DNA of 57,427 bases from a virus, in IMG/VR virus record IMGVR_UViG_3300050821_005911, positions 1-57,427 of that record; one strand, written 5' to 3'. Below, one piece after another: positions 8,403 through 17,800 of this stretch. Both the position numbers and the translations under genes were made by a program. The stretch's first letter is position 1. Every line of letters begins with the position of its first letter. The notes below the pieces were generated by a model. It had not been told where the DNA came from, made no database searches, and saw only the letters and a program-made list of their open reading frames with translations.

Positions 8403-9038
8403 TCAGATGCTCCTCGGCAGGGCGTCGAGGGCCGTATTGACATCCGCGCTCGCCGTGTGCTCGGTGATAATGGCGACGTAGGTCTCCTTCATCGTGTTCT
8501 CCGCCTGCGTCGTCAGACTCGCCCCCAGCTTGTCGTAGTGCTTGAGTTCCTCCGCCGAGGGATTCGCGGCCAGCTTCTGCATCGCCAGCGGCAGCAGGGC
8601 CAGGATAGCGTTGACCGCAGCGATCCCCAACCCTACGAACTGGGTAAGCTTGGCGATGGTAGACGCATCCGTGACATCCAGCCCATTGAGGATGCTCTGA
8701 AATTGGCTGAGCACGGACTGCATAACCACCTGAAGCTGAGAGATAACCGACGCGGACGCCGACTGCTTGAGCGCGGCGATGATAGCCTCGGCGTTCGTGA
8801 TCTCGGTGGCCACATTCTGCTGCCACTTCTGCACGGCGGCCAGGAACGCGGGAGAGACCGTCTTACCCTGTAGCGCGGCAGCGAAGGCCACGATGGCGTT
8901 GACTACCGCCGCGAGGGACGGCAGCAGGGCGCCGATGGCCGTGATCCACGTCGAGGTGCAGCCGGTGAGGGCGAGGAGTGATTCGATGATGGTGAGGGTG
9001 AGGAATACTTGCCAGAATACGGTGCGATTGAATCTCAT
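8403..9038 (-). CDS. Predicted lipoprotein, mostly helical
   Basis: 211 aa from the ATG at 9038, which follows AGGAGG by 8 nt and overlaps the upstream stop (ATGA). Residues 1-27 form a lipoprotein signal (MRFNRTVFW... LLALTGC) with Cys27 as the likely lipidation site. The rest is Ala/Leu/Gln-rich and helical, with hydrophobic stretches (GIAAVNAILALLPLAM). Longer starts upstream lack a ribosome site. A phage lipoprotein beside cell-wall enzymes could act as an outer spanin-like or exclusion factor; neither is shown. The ribosome-site sequence is the same as the one before the gene at 23128. Confidence 0.75.
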   Translation of the reverse strand: MRFNRTVFWQVFLTLTIIESLLALTGCTSTWITAIGALLPSLAAVVNAIVAFAAALQGKTVSPAFLAAVQKWQQNVATEITNAEAIIAALKQSASASVISQLQVVMQSVLSQFQSILNGLDVTDASTIAKLTQFVGLGIAAVNAILALLPLAMQKLAANPSAEELKHYDKLGASLTTQAENTMKETYVAIITEHTASADVNTALDALPRSI

Positions 9039-9445
9039 TGTGGTGCCTCCTGAAGTGTAGCGATTGTATCGAGTGCGTGATCTGCTGAATCCCATATACG
9101 CTCGCGGATGGCCCTCGGCAGGATGATACATCCGTCGCTGGCGTATCCCGGCGGCGGCTCCTCCCGCTCCCCGTGGATGCGGAACGACTCTGGATCGCGG
9201 TCCAGCATCTGCACATGCGCTGTGGTCGCCGCATCCGGCACCAGGATCAGCGTGAACGGTCCCGTGCGAGGGCTATCCTCGACGCCTGTGATGACCCACG
9301 ACCCCGCCGGGATAGGTCCGATCCCCCGCTCTCCGACAGCAGCGAAGTCGTTGACATGGGGTGGCTGGCCGGAGTAGCCAATGTCCAGCAACTCTCCGAC
9401 GTCGGAGTACATCTTGCCGCTTATGATCTCGTAGGTCCAGCTCAT
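9035..9445 (-). CDS. L,D-transpeptidase-like hydrolase (Tlde1/DUF2778 type)
   Basis: 136 aa. The start at 9445 overlaps the upstream stop (ATGA). The core GPIPAGSWVI, then FRIHGE (H91) and YASDGCIILP (C106), is the pattern of YkuD-like enzymes of the DUF2778/Tlde1 group, in which a His-Gly and a Ser-x-Gly-Cys-Ile motif make the active site. Members act on peptidoglycan stem peptides; Tlde1 is a type VI effector. In a phage this would be an endolysin-type or virion wall enzyme. No signal peptide. With the papain- and NlpC-like genes it makes three distinct cysteine hydrolases within 2.5 kb. Confidence 0.7.
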   Translation of the reverse strand: MSWTYEIISGKMYSDVGELLDIGYSGQPPHVNDFAAVGERGIGPIPAGSWVITGVEDSPRTGPFTLILVPDAATTAHVQMLDRDPESFRIHGEREEPPPGYASDGCIILPRAIRERIWDSADHALDTIATLQEAPQ

Positions 9446-10113
9446 AGCGTGCCCTGCCACGCCAGCTTTGGACACGGCCCCGGAACGGACGAGTTATAGA
9501 GGCTCGTCTGCTTCAGCGCGTACAGGCCATTCGCGCCTATCCCGAACAGTTCCCAGCGGACGCGCCCGATCCCCCACACGTAGCAATTCTGCTCCATGGC
9601 ACCGAACGCGGGATTGTACTTATACGTCTGCAGGTAGTAGGGCACGGGGCCGACATTGCCACCGAAGTTCTGATCTGTGTACGGTCCGCTGAACGTGGTT
9701 TCCGTCGGCCCGCCCAGATCGGCTGGCTTCTGTACGACTCCGTTCAGATACTCGACGTAGGCTGACGGCGACTGGACCGGCGTCGGCGGAGTCCCCGGCG
9801 CGTAGTACCGAGGCATCCATATGATGGGCTGCGTGAACATCTTATACGTCTTGGGATTGTTGTAGTCCGCCGCGTTGTCATCCACCTCGGTGAAGGTCTG
9901 CCGGATATAGTTGGCGTCGAACGTATAGCCGTCCGCCGGCCACCCCGACGCATTCTTCATCTCGGCCATCGTCCCCGGCGCGGTCGGCCCCAGCAGCAGC
10001 GGATACATAGGCTCCACTCCTGGCGCGGACTCCTGCTGGTGGGCGAACTGGATTCCCACCTGCGACGCCATCATCAACTCTACGAGGTCGATCATCCCTG
10101 CCGGTGCGCCCAC
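9442..10113 (-). CDS. Hypothetical protein, probable virion or tail component
   Basis: 223 aa from GTG at 10113, chosen because AGGAGG lies 4 nt upstream and it begins just after the neighbouring stop; an ATG at 10095 is the alternative. Rich in Tyr, Pro, Asn and Gly (for example PYYLQTYKYNPAFGAMEQ) and lacking membrane segments, it resembles a secreted or structural beta protein. No family recognised. It is coupled to the L,D-transpeptidase-like gene by an ATGA overlap. Confidence 0.55.
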   Translation of the reverse strand: MGAPAGMIDLVELMMASQVGIQFAHQQESAPGVEPMYPLLLGPTAPGTMAEMKNASGWPADGYTFDANYIRQTFTEVDDNAADYNNPKTYKMFTQPIIWMPRYYAPGTPPTPVQSPSAYVEYLNGVVQKPADLGGPTETTFSGPYTDQNFGGNVGPVPYYLQTYKYNPAFGAMEQNCYVWGIGRVRWELFGIGANGLYALKQTSLYNSSVPGPCPKLAWQGTL

Positions 10114-10123
10114 TTGGCCTCCT

Positions 10124-10483
10124 CTACTTCCAGAAGTGCAACGCGATAGTGATCGCGCTGAATATAAACCCCACCACGACAATCAGCGTCCGGTTGGCGC
10201 CAGCCGATTCGCTGATCGTCTTGTTGACCCCCTCGCGCCATTTCGAGTTCTCCGACTCAAACTGCTCAAACATCTGCCGGGGTAGATAGTCCTGCTTGTC
10301 GATCATGTTCTGAGCGTGGGCGTGATTCAATTCATCCAGCCGCCGCAGAGTTTCTACGTGATTCAGTTGTACTGCCTTCTCTGCCAGTTCGGCTCGAAGG
10401 GTAGTCAGTTCCTTGAGATGACCGTTCTCCCGGTCGATGAACGCCGTAATCGACATCGTTATCGACTCGGGAGAGTGCGGCAT
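10124..10483 (-). CDS. Coiled-coil protein with C-terminal membrane anchor
   Basis: 119 aa. A long charged helix (about 15-90, with heptad-like ELTTLRAELAEKAVQL) ends in one hydrophobic segment (TLIVVVGFIFSAITIALHF) at the extreme C-terminus. The ATG follows the upstream stop in the arrangement TGATATG, a reinitiation layout. Similar C-tail-anchored coiled coils are common beside holins and endolysins in phages. Likely part of the lysis set, as a regulator, inner-spanin-like protein or holin partner. Confidence 0.65.
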   Translation of the reverse strand: MPHSPESITMSITAFIDRENGHLKELTTLRAELAEKAVQLNHVETLRRLDELNHAHAQNMIDKQDYLPRQMFEQFESENSKWREGVNKTISESAGANRTLIVVVGFIFSAITIALHFWK

Positions 10484-10484
10484 A

Positions 10485-10643
10485 TCAACGAAAATGAGCC
10501 CCTAGCCCAGATCCTCCCAGCAATATGCTCAGGAAATAGCAGGCTAGACTAAGCCATCCTAGTGACCAGCGTGGCTGGCCGATGTTGAATCCCGCTAAAC
10601 ATGCGAGCACGAACGCGAACACGAGGAAGATGATCGAGATCAT
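10485..10643 (-). CDS. Small two-helix membrane protein (holin-like)
   Basis: 52 aa (MISIIFLVFAFVLACLAGFN..., then WLSLACYFLSILLGG). Two hydrophobic segments flank a short RW turn. AAAGGAGG lies 6-7 nt before the ATG, and the start overlaps the previous stop (ATGA). Size, topology and neighbours fit a class II holin or holin accessory. The function is inferred. Confidence 0.65.
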   Translation of the reverse strand: MISIIFLVFAFVLACLAGFNIGQPRWSLGWLSLACYFLSILLGGSGLGAHFR

Positions 10644-11116
10644 TTACTGCCTCCTTTGTCAACACTTGGCGCCTGACCGACCGCCGTCGTCGTGACCGGC
10701 CCCACCGGAGTCTTACTCGGCAAATCCTTAGGCTCGTCCTTAGCCTGTTCCACCATCGCCTTCTGCGCCGTCGGCCTCTGCGCCAACTGAATCTCCGCGA
10801 AGTGCTGGGTGCCGAACTGGATCGCCCAGTGCCACACGCCTACGACCAGCGCGGCGTTCGATGGGAACACGACCAGGAGCTGATGGCCGCCCGTCGTCGA
10901 GACCGGACTCCACGCCCACGATACACCCAGCGTACCTATGCCCGCCATCAAAACCCGCAACCACGTGTTCAGCCGCGTCGAGTAGTAGCTGATCCGCGGC
11001 ACCTGCTTGAGCCGCTTGGCCCAGTCGAGCAGGTAGGCGGATACGATGGCTACCCCGACCGAAGTGGGGATGACGGACGAGCTAGGTGCGAGCGGTGATG
11101 CTGTGTCAAACAACAT
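10640..11116 (-). CDS. Membrane protein, candidate holin
   Basis: 158 aa with about three hydrophobic segments: near 15-35 (VGVAIVSAYLLDWAKRL), 52-70 (WLRVLMAGIGTLGVSWAW) and 80-100 (AALVVGVWHWAIQFG). A soluble Pro/Thr/Lys-rich tail follows. The layout resembles phage holins, and the two following genes also encode membrane proteins. No family is assigned. Confidence 0.6.
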   Translation of the reverse strand: MLFDTASPLAPSSSVIPTSVGVAIVSAYLLDWAKRLKQVPRISYYSTRLNTWLRVLMAGIGTLGVSWAWSPVSTTGGHQLLVVFPSNAALVVGVWHWAIQFGTQHFAEIQLAQRPTAQKAMVEQAKDEPKDLPSKTPVGPVTTTAVGQAPSVDKGGSK

Positions 11117-11131
11117 TGCGTCTCCTTATCA

Positions 11132-11491
11132 TCAGTGACACCCCGTGAGCACGATCCCGCCAGTCGGAGTGATGGTCTCGCCGGTGCAGGTGATGGTCGC
11201 TTGGATCGAGCCGCTCGCGCCCGCTGCGCCTGTAGCTCCGGTAGGGCCTTGTGGACCAGCAGGACCAGTCGCTCCAGCAGGACCAGCAGGACCAGCGGGT
11301 CCAGTCAACGCAGCATAGGTCGCGCCGTTGAATGACACTAACACGGACGATCCAGTACCGCATAAAACCGTGGTTCCAGTAGCCGGCGTGATGCAGGGGC
11401 CAGCGGTCGTCGGCGTCGAAAAAGCGATTGAGCTACCCGACTGCGCGACCGCTACCGCCGTGAGCATGAGACATACGATGAGTGTTTTCAT
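11132..11491 (-). CDS. Secreted collagen-like protein
   Basis: 119 aa. The start at 11491 overlaps the upstream stop (ATGA). Residues 1-17 are a Sec signal peptide (MKTLIVCLMLTAVAVAQ). A short Thr-rich domain follows, then about ten Gly-x-y triplets (GPAGPAGPAGATGPAGPQG..., residues 70-100) and a small Cys-containing end. Collagen-like triplets are common in phage tail fibres, where they trimerise. A signal peptide on such a protein is unusual, and the three following upstream genes share the feature. Confidence 0.75.
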   Translation of the reverse strand: MKTLIVCLMLTAVAVAQSGSSIAFSTPTTAGPCITPATGTTVLCGTGSSVLVSFNGATYAALTGPAGPAGPAGATGPAGPQGPTGATGAAGASGSIQATITCTGETITPTGGIVLTGCH

Positions 11492-14400
11492 TTCGTCGAG
11501 ATACCTCCTTCTACATTGACTTGACCGTTCATCGTGAATGTGGGTAGGGCGGGGGCGGGGCCGCTGACCGGCAGCAGCGCTAAGAACACGTCGTTGCGGG
11601 GAGTGCCCAGATTCGTCCACGTACAAGTGTTATCCGTGGTGGTGCCGCTGATGGTCTGATTCCACGTCGCTGGCTCCGTCGCTCCGCTAGTGCAGGAGCC
11701 TCCGCTCTGGAATGTGTAGCCGAATCCACCACTCCCAGTGTTACCAACGCTCGGATTGATGAGAGCATTGGCCGCGTAGGCGTTGTTCAGCGTCCAGTCC
11801 GGCCCGCTTGGAGTGCAGCCCACGGACGTGCCATTCGTACAGCCGAGCATGCTGTCCCAGTCCGTGGTCCATAGCAGCTTCGATCCACTTGGCGATAGTC
11901 CGGCAGGGATGAACGCCTGCACGTTAATAAGGCTAACGTAGTGGTGCAGCAACCGCCACACGCGCCCGGTGCCATCCGTCGCCACGCCTAGGATTTCGTT
12001 GCTCCATGCATAGTTCGGCGTGAAGCCAGTGAACTCCATCGCGGATACGAAAGGCTGGTTGTCGCCGGAGGTGTCATTGGCCCAGTTGACATGGGCTTGA
12101 TTGCCTTCGTCGGGGCTGGGGTAGGCCGCTGGCAGAGATACCTGAGTGTTCGGAGTAGCCAGAGCAGACTTGAACAGTCCGTTGGCGTCGGTCACCCCAG
12201 AGCATTTGTTGACCCAGTAGTTGTAGCCCGCCGCTGTGTGTCCGCAGGAGTTGGCGCTGGTAACGATAGTTACGTTCGCTGTTCCATTCTGCCATAAAGT
12301 ATTCGTGACTCCCGCTGTACAAGTGCTGATGCAGCCCCCCTCCTGCACCTTAAGATACGTGCCACCCTTGGTCAGTTCCACCTTGTGGATTGCAAAGCGG
12401 TCGCTAGGCGTGATGGTTCCGATTAGCGTTGCGCCGTTGAAAGTCTGCCCCGTTTTTGTATTCCAATAGCTACATCCGGTAGTGCGGTTCCAGGTGATGG
12501 CGTAGATTAGTCCGTCCGTCGGCTCTCCTGCCACAACGCCAAAGGTTTGGTCGTCGCCGCTTACCAGAATGTTCGCCACGCTAGAGCCGGAGACTTGTAT
12601 CGCAGAAATGCTGCACGCGGTTGCCAGATCTACTACTACCGTTACTGCCGCTCCGGTAGGATTGCAGGTCGCTATTCCCCCCGCGCAGGTAGTGTCGTAG
12701 GCGAAGATCGTAGGGTCGTTTTGCGTGCAGCCTGAGGTGGCGGCAGGACAAGGATGATCGTGATACATGATGTAAGGCTGCGTGAAGGACCATGCCGGTG
12801 TCCCAACGCCAGGAGATACGAACGAAGTGCTCCGGGTAGCTACCTTAGTCACCGCGTTATACGCCCACAACTGCTGCCAGTTCCCACTTTGACAAATCGT
12901 GAACCGATCCTCGTTGAGGTTCCAAATGTTGACTTCTGAGTTGGCGTCACAGCTAGTCGTATAACCAGCGTGCAGCGCGGATTGACCTCCCGTGGCCATG
13001 TCACTGATACGGATGACTGGCGTGTACGGAAAGTCTGACGGAGTGAAATAGTAGTTCGATCCGTTCAGTGCACCCCCGCCTGAGCATCCGAGTGATGATG
13101 GGCAGGGAATGGTTGCTGGATAGGGTTGGGGGCTTAGGTCGGTGCGGGCGAAATAGATCAGCGGAGTTGAACTGACGGCCGCCTGCCAAAATCCCATGTT
13201 CCACGGCACGGAGCGAGCGGTGCCAAAGTAATCCGTAGTGAACGATCCAGAAAGATTGGCTCCGGTGCCGAGCGCCCCTGATCCTACCTGCAACTGAAAG
13301 TTCACATCTACGCCGGGGAGGGTCGTGGATACGTATTTAGGATCGGTCGTGATCGTGCTCGTTTCTCCGCTCGGCGTGCCAGAAGAGAACCAGTCGTTGT
13401 GGTCCTTCGTGGTTACGGTGCCCGAGATGTTGCCGCCGACACAGTTCGAGCCGATATTGTTCTCGACAGTGATCGTCGCGGCCTGACCGCCCTCGATTTC
13501 GACGCAGGGATCGTTGGTCTTGTAGACTGAGTTATTCTGTATGGATACCGAACTCCACAGTGCCGACACCGTGATACTGCCCACATTCGGACTGAACATA
13601 TCAATCCCGGCATTGTGACCGACGCCGCTGGTCTCGTTCACGATCATGTTGTTACGAACCGTGACCGCTCCGCGGCCTGGCGCAGTGTTCCATCCTTCTG
13701 CGAGCGCTATACCGTCGTGATTCGTCGCGCCAGTGAAGGTGGTGCCTTCGCAATAATTGGCTTCGATCCGCGTAGCAGACTCGATCACGAGGCACTGCCC
13801 GTCGTTACCCGCTGTACCGGTGCCTGCCTTGGTTGTACGGATCGTGTTACTCAGTAGTCGCAGATTGGTATGCCCGTCTTTGACATCGATCCCGTCTCCT
13901 TGCCCACCTACCGTTGCGCAGGATTCGTGGACGTTACCTTGGATTAGATAGTTGTCTCCTGTGTGGCAATTCGGCATGCAGTTGCCAAGGCCAGGGTCTT
14001 CGGTGACTTGATTCGGGGTTGCGGATTGCACTGGGTCAGGCGTCGAGGCTCCAATGTAGAGACACTCACCAAAGGTGTTGTGGGCGTGATTGTATTGCCA
14101 AGTGATGTTATCGGGGCCGCCTGCTGGCTGCGCTGCACATCCGAATCCACCTTTGCCGGGACCATTGTTCCCCGGTCCGACGATCGCGCCAGGGCCAACC
14201 GTACTCCCTACCGCCGTATAGTCGAGGTTTTGGAACGTCATGTTGCTCAGGTAGATGCCGTCGATGGGCTGAGCGCTGGTCGCAATGAAGTTGAATCCCT
14301 GAATGATTCCGCCGCCTTCGCAGTTCGTGACTGTGCCATTGCTGCCGAAAGGCGAACCAGCGGTGATCGTAAACCGGGACGCAGATGCCCACGCGCATCC

Positions 14401-14814
14401 AGCGGCGTCCCATTTGCAGAGTTGCGGTGCGGCGACATTGGAGTTCCACGTTGCCGGAGGGCTGCTGTCACTAGGATTCCAGAAACTCATGCCGTCGAGC
14501 GTAAGTGTGCAGATGGTGGTGCTGCCCGCACAGGCTAGCGTGTAGTTCGTGCGGGCGTAGTTGATGCCTGCTGTGGATGCCTGGCTCGCCGTGCCGCCCG
14601 CGCATCCGGTTTGCGGACAAGCGGAGAAGTTGACCACCACCGGCCCAGTCGAGAGCGCGGAGTTGATCGAGGTCCAGTTGAGCGTCTGCCAAGGGTTCGT
14701 CGTCGTGCCTGTATGCGTGCCAGCAGATACGTCAGGATCGAGCCAGAACGTAGTCGTGGTCTGTGCCCAGCAGGAGCCACAGAGTAACACGAGGATGTAG
14801 GCGAGTTTTCTCAT
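11488..14814 (-). CDS. Secreted beta-helix / propeller-like tailspike-type protein
   Basis: 1108 aa from ATG 14814, within a TAATG overlap. The signal peptide is MRKLAYILVLLCGSCWAQ. Residues 20-500 have right-handed beta-helix character: repeats such as ITVENNIGSN, SVSIQNNSVYK and VRNNMIVNE typical of parallel-beta repeats that act as polysaccharide lyases or hydrolases. The C-terminal half (SEVNIWNLNEDRF, QPYIMYHDHP, GLIYAITWN, DRFAIHKVEL) reads like a WD/TolB-like propeller. Many cysteines occur. This may be a capsule- or glycan-degrading host-recognition protein. The enzyme class is not determined. Confidence 0.7.
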   Translation of the reverse strand: MRKLAYILVLLCGSCWAQTTTTFWLDPDVSAGTHTGTTTNPWQTLNWTSINSALSTGPVVVNFSACPQTGCAGGTASQASTAGINYARTNYTLACAGSTTICTLTLDGMSFWNPSDSSPPATWNSNVAAPQLCKWDAAGCAWASASRFTITAGSPFGSNGTVTNCEGGGIIQGFNFIATSAQPIDGIYLSNMTFQNLDYTAVGSTVGPGAIVGPGNNGPGKGGFGCAAQPAGGPDNITWQYNHAHNTFGECLYIGASTPDPVQSATPNQVTEDPGLGNCMPNCHTGDNYLIQGNVHESCATVGGQGDGIDVKDGHTNLRLLSNTIRTTKAGTGTAGNDGQCLVIESATRIEANYCEGTTFTGATNHDGIALAEGWNTAPGRGAVTVRNNMIVNETSGVGHNAGIDMFSPNVGSITVSALWSSVSIQNNSVYKTNDPCVEIEGGQAATITVENNIGSNCVGGNISGTVTTKDHNDWFSSGTPSGETSTITTDPKYVSTTLPGVDVNFQLQVGSGALGTGANLSGSFTTDYFGTARSVPWNMGFWQAAVSSTPLIYFARTDLSPQPYPATIPCPSSLGCSGGGALNGSNYYFTPSDFPYTPVIRISDMATGGQSALHAGYTTSCDANSEVNIWNLNEDRFTICQSGNWQQLWAYNAVTKVATRSTSFVSPGVGTPAWSFTQPYIMYHDHPCPAATSGCTQNDPTIFAYDTTCAGGIATCNPTGAAVTVVVDLATACSISAIQVSGSSVANILVSGDDQTFGVVAGEPTDGLIYAITWNRTTGCSYWNTKTGQTFNGATLIGTITPSDRFAIHKVELTKGGTYLKVQEGGCISTCTAGVTNTLWQNGTANVTIVTSANSCGHTAAGYNYWVNKCSGVTDANGLFKSALATPNTQVSLPAAYPSPDEGNQAHVNWANDTSGDNQPFVSAMEFTGFTPNYAWSNEILGVATDGTGRVWRLLHHYVSLINVQAFIPAGLSPSGSKLLWTTDWDSMLGCTNGTSVGCTPSGPDWTLNNAYAANALINPSVGNTGSGGFGYTFQSGGSCTSGATEPATWNQTISGTTTDNTCTWTNLGTPRNDVFLALLPVSGPAPALPTFTMNGQVNVEGGISTK

Positions 14815-17800
14815 TATGGTCCGATGAATGCCGTTGGTAAGGCCGATGGTCCGCTGCTGTTGGTAATCGCACCCAGCGCAGAGTTGGTGAACACTCCCGC
14901 CGTGCAGGCGTTTGCCGTTGTGCCAATACTGCCCGACTGTGCTGGCTGAGTATAGTCGTAGACGGACTGGCTTAGGACGAAGGTGTTCCACAACACCGTC
15001 GTGATCGTGCTGGAACACTGCGCGAGGTAGTACGTTCCCGGAGCCAGCGTAAGAACCGTGCTCGGAGTCTGAGCCGTGTTAGCCGCTCCGGTGCAGGCTG
15101 CGCCAGCGCCACCGTTGATATGAGTGATGATGTTCAATCCTTGATCTGCGATGGCTACGTCGAACACACAGGACGCTACGCCCGTGTTGACACTAGTAGT
15201 GATCTTGCTGACCTTGACCGGAACTTTCAGTACGAACTGTACCGCGAACGGCGTATTGATCGCGGTCAGTGGTAGCCCCGCCTGCGGATTGGCTCCTAGG
15301 CCAGGGATGTCCGGCAGCAAGACTCCTCCCTTGCCCGCAGTTCGCACCGAGTCCAAGTTGCTGATCCAGTTTGTTCCGTTAGAGATGATTTTCAGCGTGT
15401 TACAGGGCGGCAGGAATATCTGTGTGGTGTCACCGTCGAGCGTCAGAGAGTTGGCGGGTAGGACGTAGAGTCCCCAGCCAGAAGCACAATCATTGCGGAC
15501 GAACTCATACGTACCCGAGGCGGTTATCGTGCTCGGCAGCGTGTGGGTCACGGCGGTCGCGGAACTGACCGTATAGACTACTTCGGTTGCAGAGGTCGTT
15601 GATGACGAGAAGTCACCGGAGACTGTAGTGTAGTTAGCCGTCTTTGTCAGGATCGTATATGCACCTGATGCACCGGAACCACCGCTAGCGGCTGCCCATG
15701 TATTGTCTCCGCGTAGGAACGTCGTGCTGCTGGGCGTTCCGGTAGCTGTCAGATCCGCGATAGCTACGCCGCTGCTGGTGCAAGTCTGCGTCGATCCAGC
15801 GAAGTGGCAGAGGCCGACTCCGGGCGACACCGCCGTCACCAGATTGACTGGGTTGAGGCTGAACTGCGTAAAGGTCACCGCATCCGTACCCACAGTATTT
15901 ACAGTGGAGGTCTGCAGCCACGAGGTAGACCCGTTGGCCGTACCCGACTGCACCGGGATCGAGCCGGTGGTGTTCATGTCCGAGGGCTGGTCGTAGTTGA
16001 GGGCGCGGGTGAACACTGGCGAGATGCCGGTCGCGCCGACCACCGTAGCCGTGTAGATGCCGTTCTGGAACCCAGAGGCTTGATTCTTGAGCAGGACACG
16101 CTGGCCGATAGTGCCAATGCTGATGCCGTCGAGCGTGAAGGCTCCGGTCGCGGTCACAGTGAACGTAGCCCCGATGCCGCTGGCTCCGTTGGCGTAGGTG
16201 CCGGTCAGAGATGCCGTGGACGCTGCAAGCACGGCTACCGCTGGATTGACCGCCGCGATAGCGTTGTTCACCGCTGTCGTGACGAAGCTATCCGTTGCGA
16301 CGTCCGCTGTGCTGTCTCCCGCAGCCTGCGTCGTCGCCGTGATCCCGTTCGGCAACGCACCGATGGCCAGCGCCGTGGTCGGCAGCGAGCCGCTGACGTC
16401 GGACGCCAAGTTGACTGGACTAGAGGTCACCGTCTGCGTCGAGCCAGCGAAGTGCGCGATCCCGGCTCCCGGCGATGACGCCACGACGCAGGTTGCGCAG
16501 GCGATGGTCCCGGTCGTGGTGATGGTGCCACCGGTGATCGGGGAGGTCGTGGCGATCGAGGTGACGGTGCCGCTACCGCCGCCGAATGACGTGATGGTGA
16601 GACCCCCAGCGACGCCTCCGGTGCGCGAGAACGTGATACCGCTGCCCGCGATCAACACGGATTCGTCCACATCCGCGGCCCAATTGCTCCCCACGCTGGG
16701 ATCGACGTAGAACCATACGTTCTGGCCGTTGTGGATAGCCAGCGTGGCCGCGCCGTTGACGGTCCAGCCACCAGCAGGCGTCACAGTGATGTCGTTGACC
16801 GTGGTGATGTTGTTGGTCAGCTTGAAGACGCACAGCGGGACGGCCAGCGTCGAGGGAGTAGGCAGGGAGGTCGCTACGGCCACGGAGCCGATGTACTCTA
16901 CGCGGCTGGTGCAATCGGCGGAGACGAGGGTGTCGGTGGCGGTGGTGCCTGTGACGGCGCGTCCAGCAACGCCCGGCAGGGACCATGTTGGCAACGAGGC
17001 TACACCACCGGCAGGCGTCGAGGTTAGCACCCACGCGATGTTGGGCGTCGTGGGACCAGCCACGCGGATCGCCGACGATCCATTGTAGGTGATCATGTCG
17101 CCGAGAGTGGTCATCGGATCCGCGAATCCCGACGGGCAGGTCTGGAAGCTGGGATCGCTGCTGGTGCCGTTGGACATGAAGCAGTTGCCCAGCGCACCGG
17201 GGGAGGCGAGCACGAAGGCGGCGCTGCCTTCGGCGAGGGGGACGGTGTGCGCGGTCGGGGAGGATACGCCAGTACCCCCGTTCACTGGCAGCAGGATTCC
17301 CGTGACGCCACCTGCGCCGCTGGTAGCGATGTTGATCGCGGGGATGTCTGCACCGACGAGGGCGCGGAAGGTCGGCGCGCCACTGGAGCCGTTCGGCGCA
17401 ATGAACGCGAAGTTGGCCGTCTCAGACGCGAAGGCCAGGTTCAGGTTGCCGGTAGTGGTCACCGGGCTGCCGGTGATCGTGAACACGGATCCCGTCTGCG
17501 TCAGTCCGACGGACTGGACCGCGCCGACGCAGTTCGCGCCTGCCGACGTGAGGCAACTGAATCCGCCGCCGGACGTAGCGAACAGTCGGACGTTACCCGC
17601 GCCGGGATTCCCAGGCGCGGTCGAGGTAGGGAGATCGACGTACTTGTTCGTCTGCTGGTCCAGCGTCTCGATGTCGGCGCCGGAGTTGCCGACGGCCCAG
17701 AAGTTAGCTCCGAGGGCGCCCACAGTGTGGGTCACGGTGCCGCCGCCGCCACCCGCGCCGCAGTCAGCGCCTGTGCCAGAGACCAGCCCGGTGGTATCGA

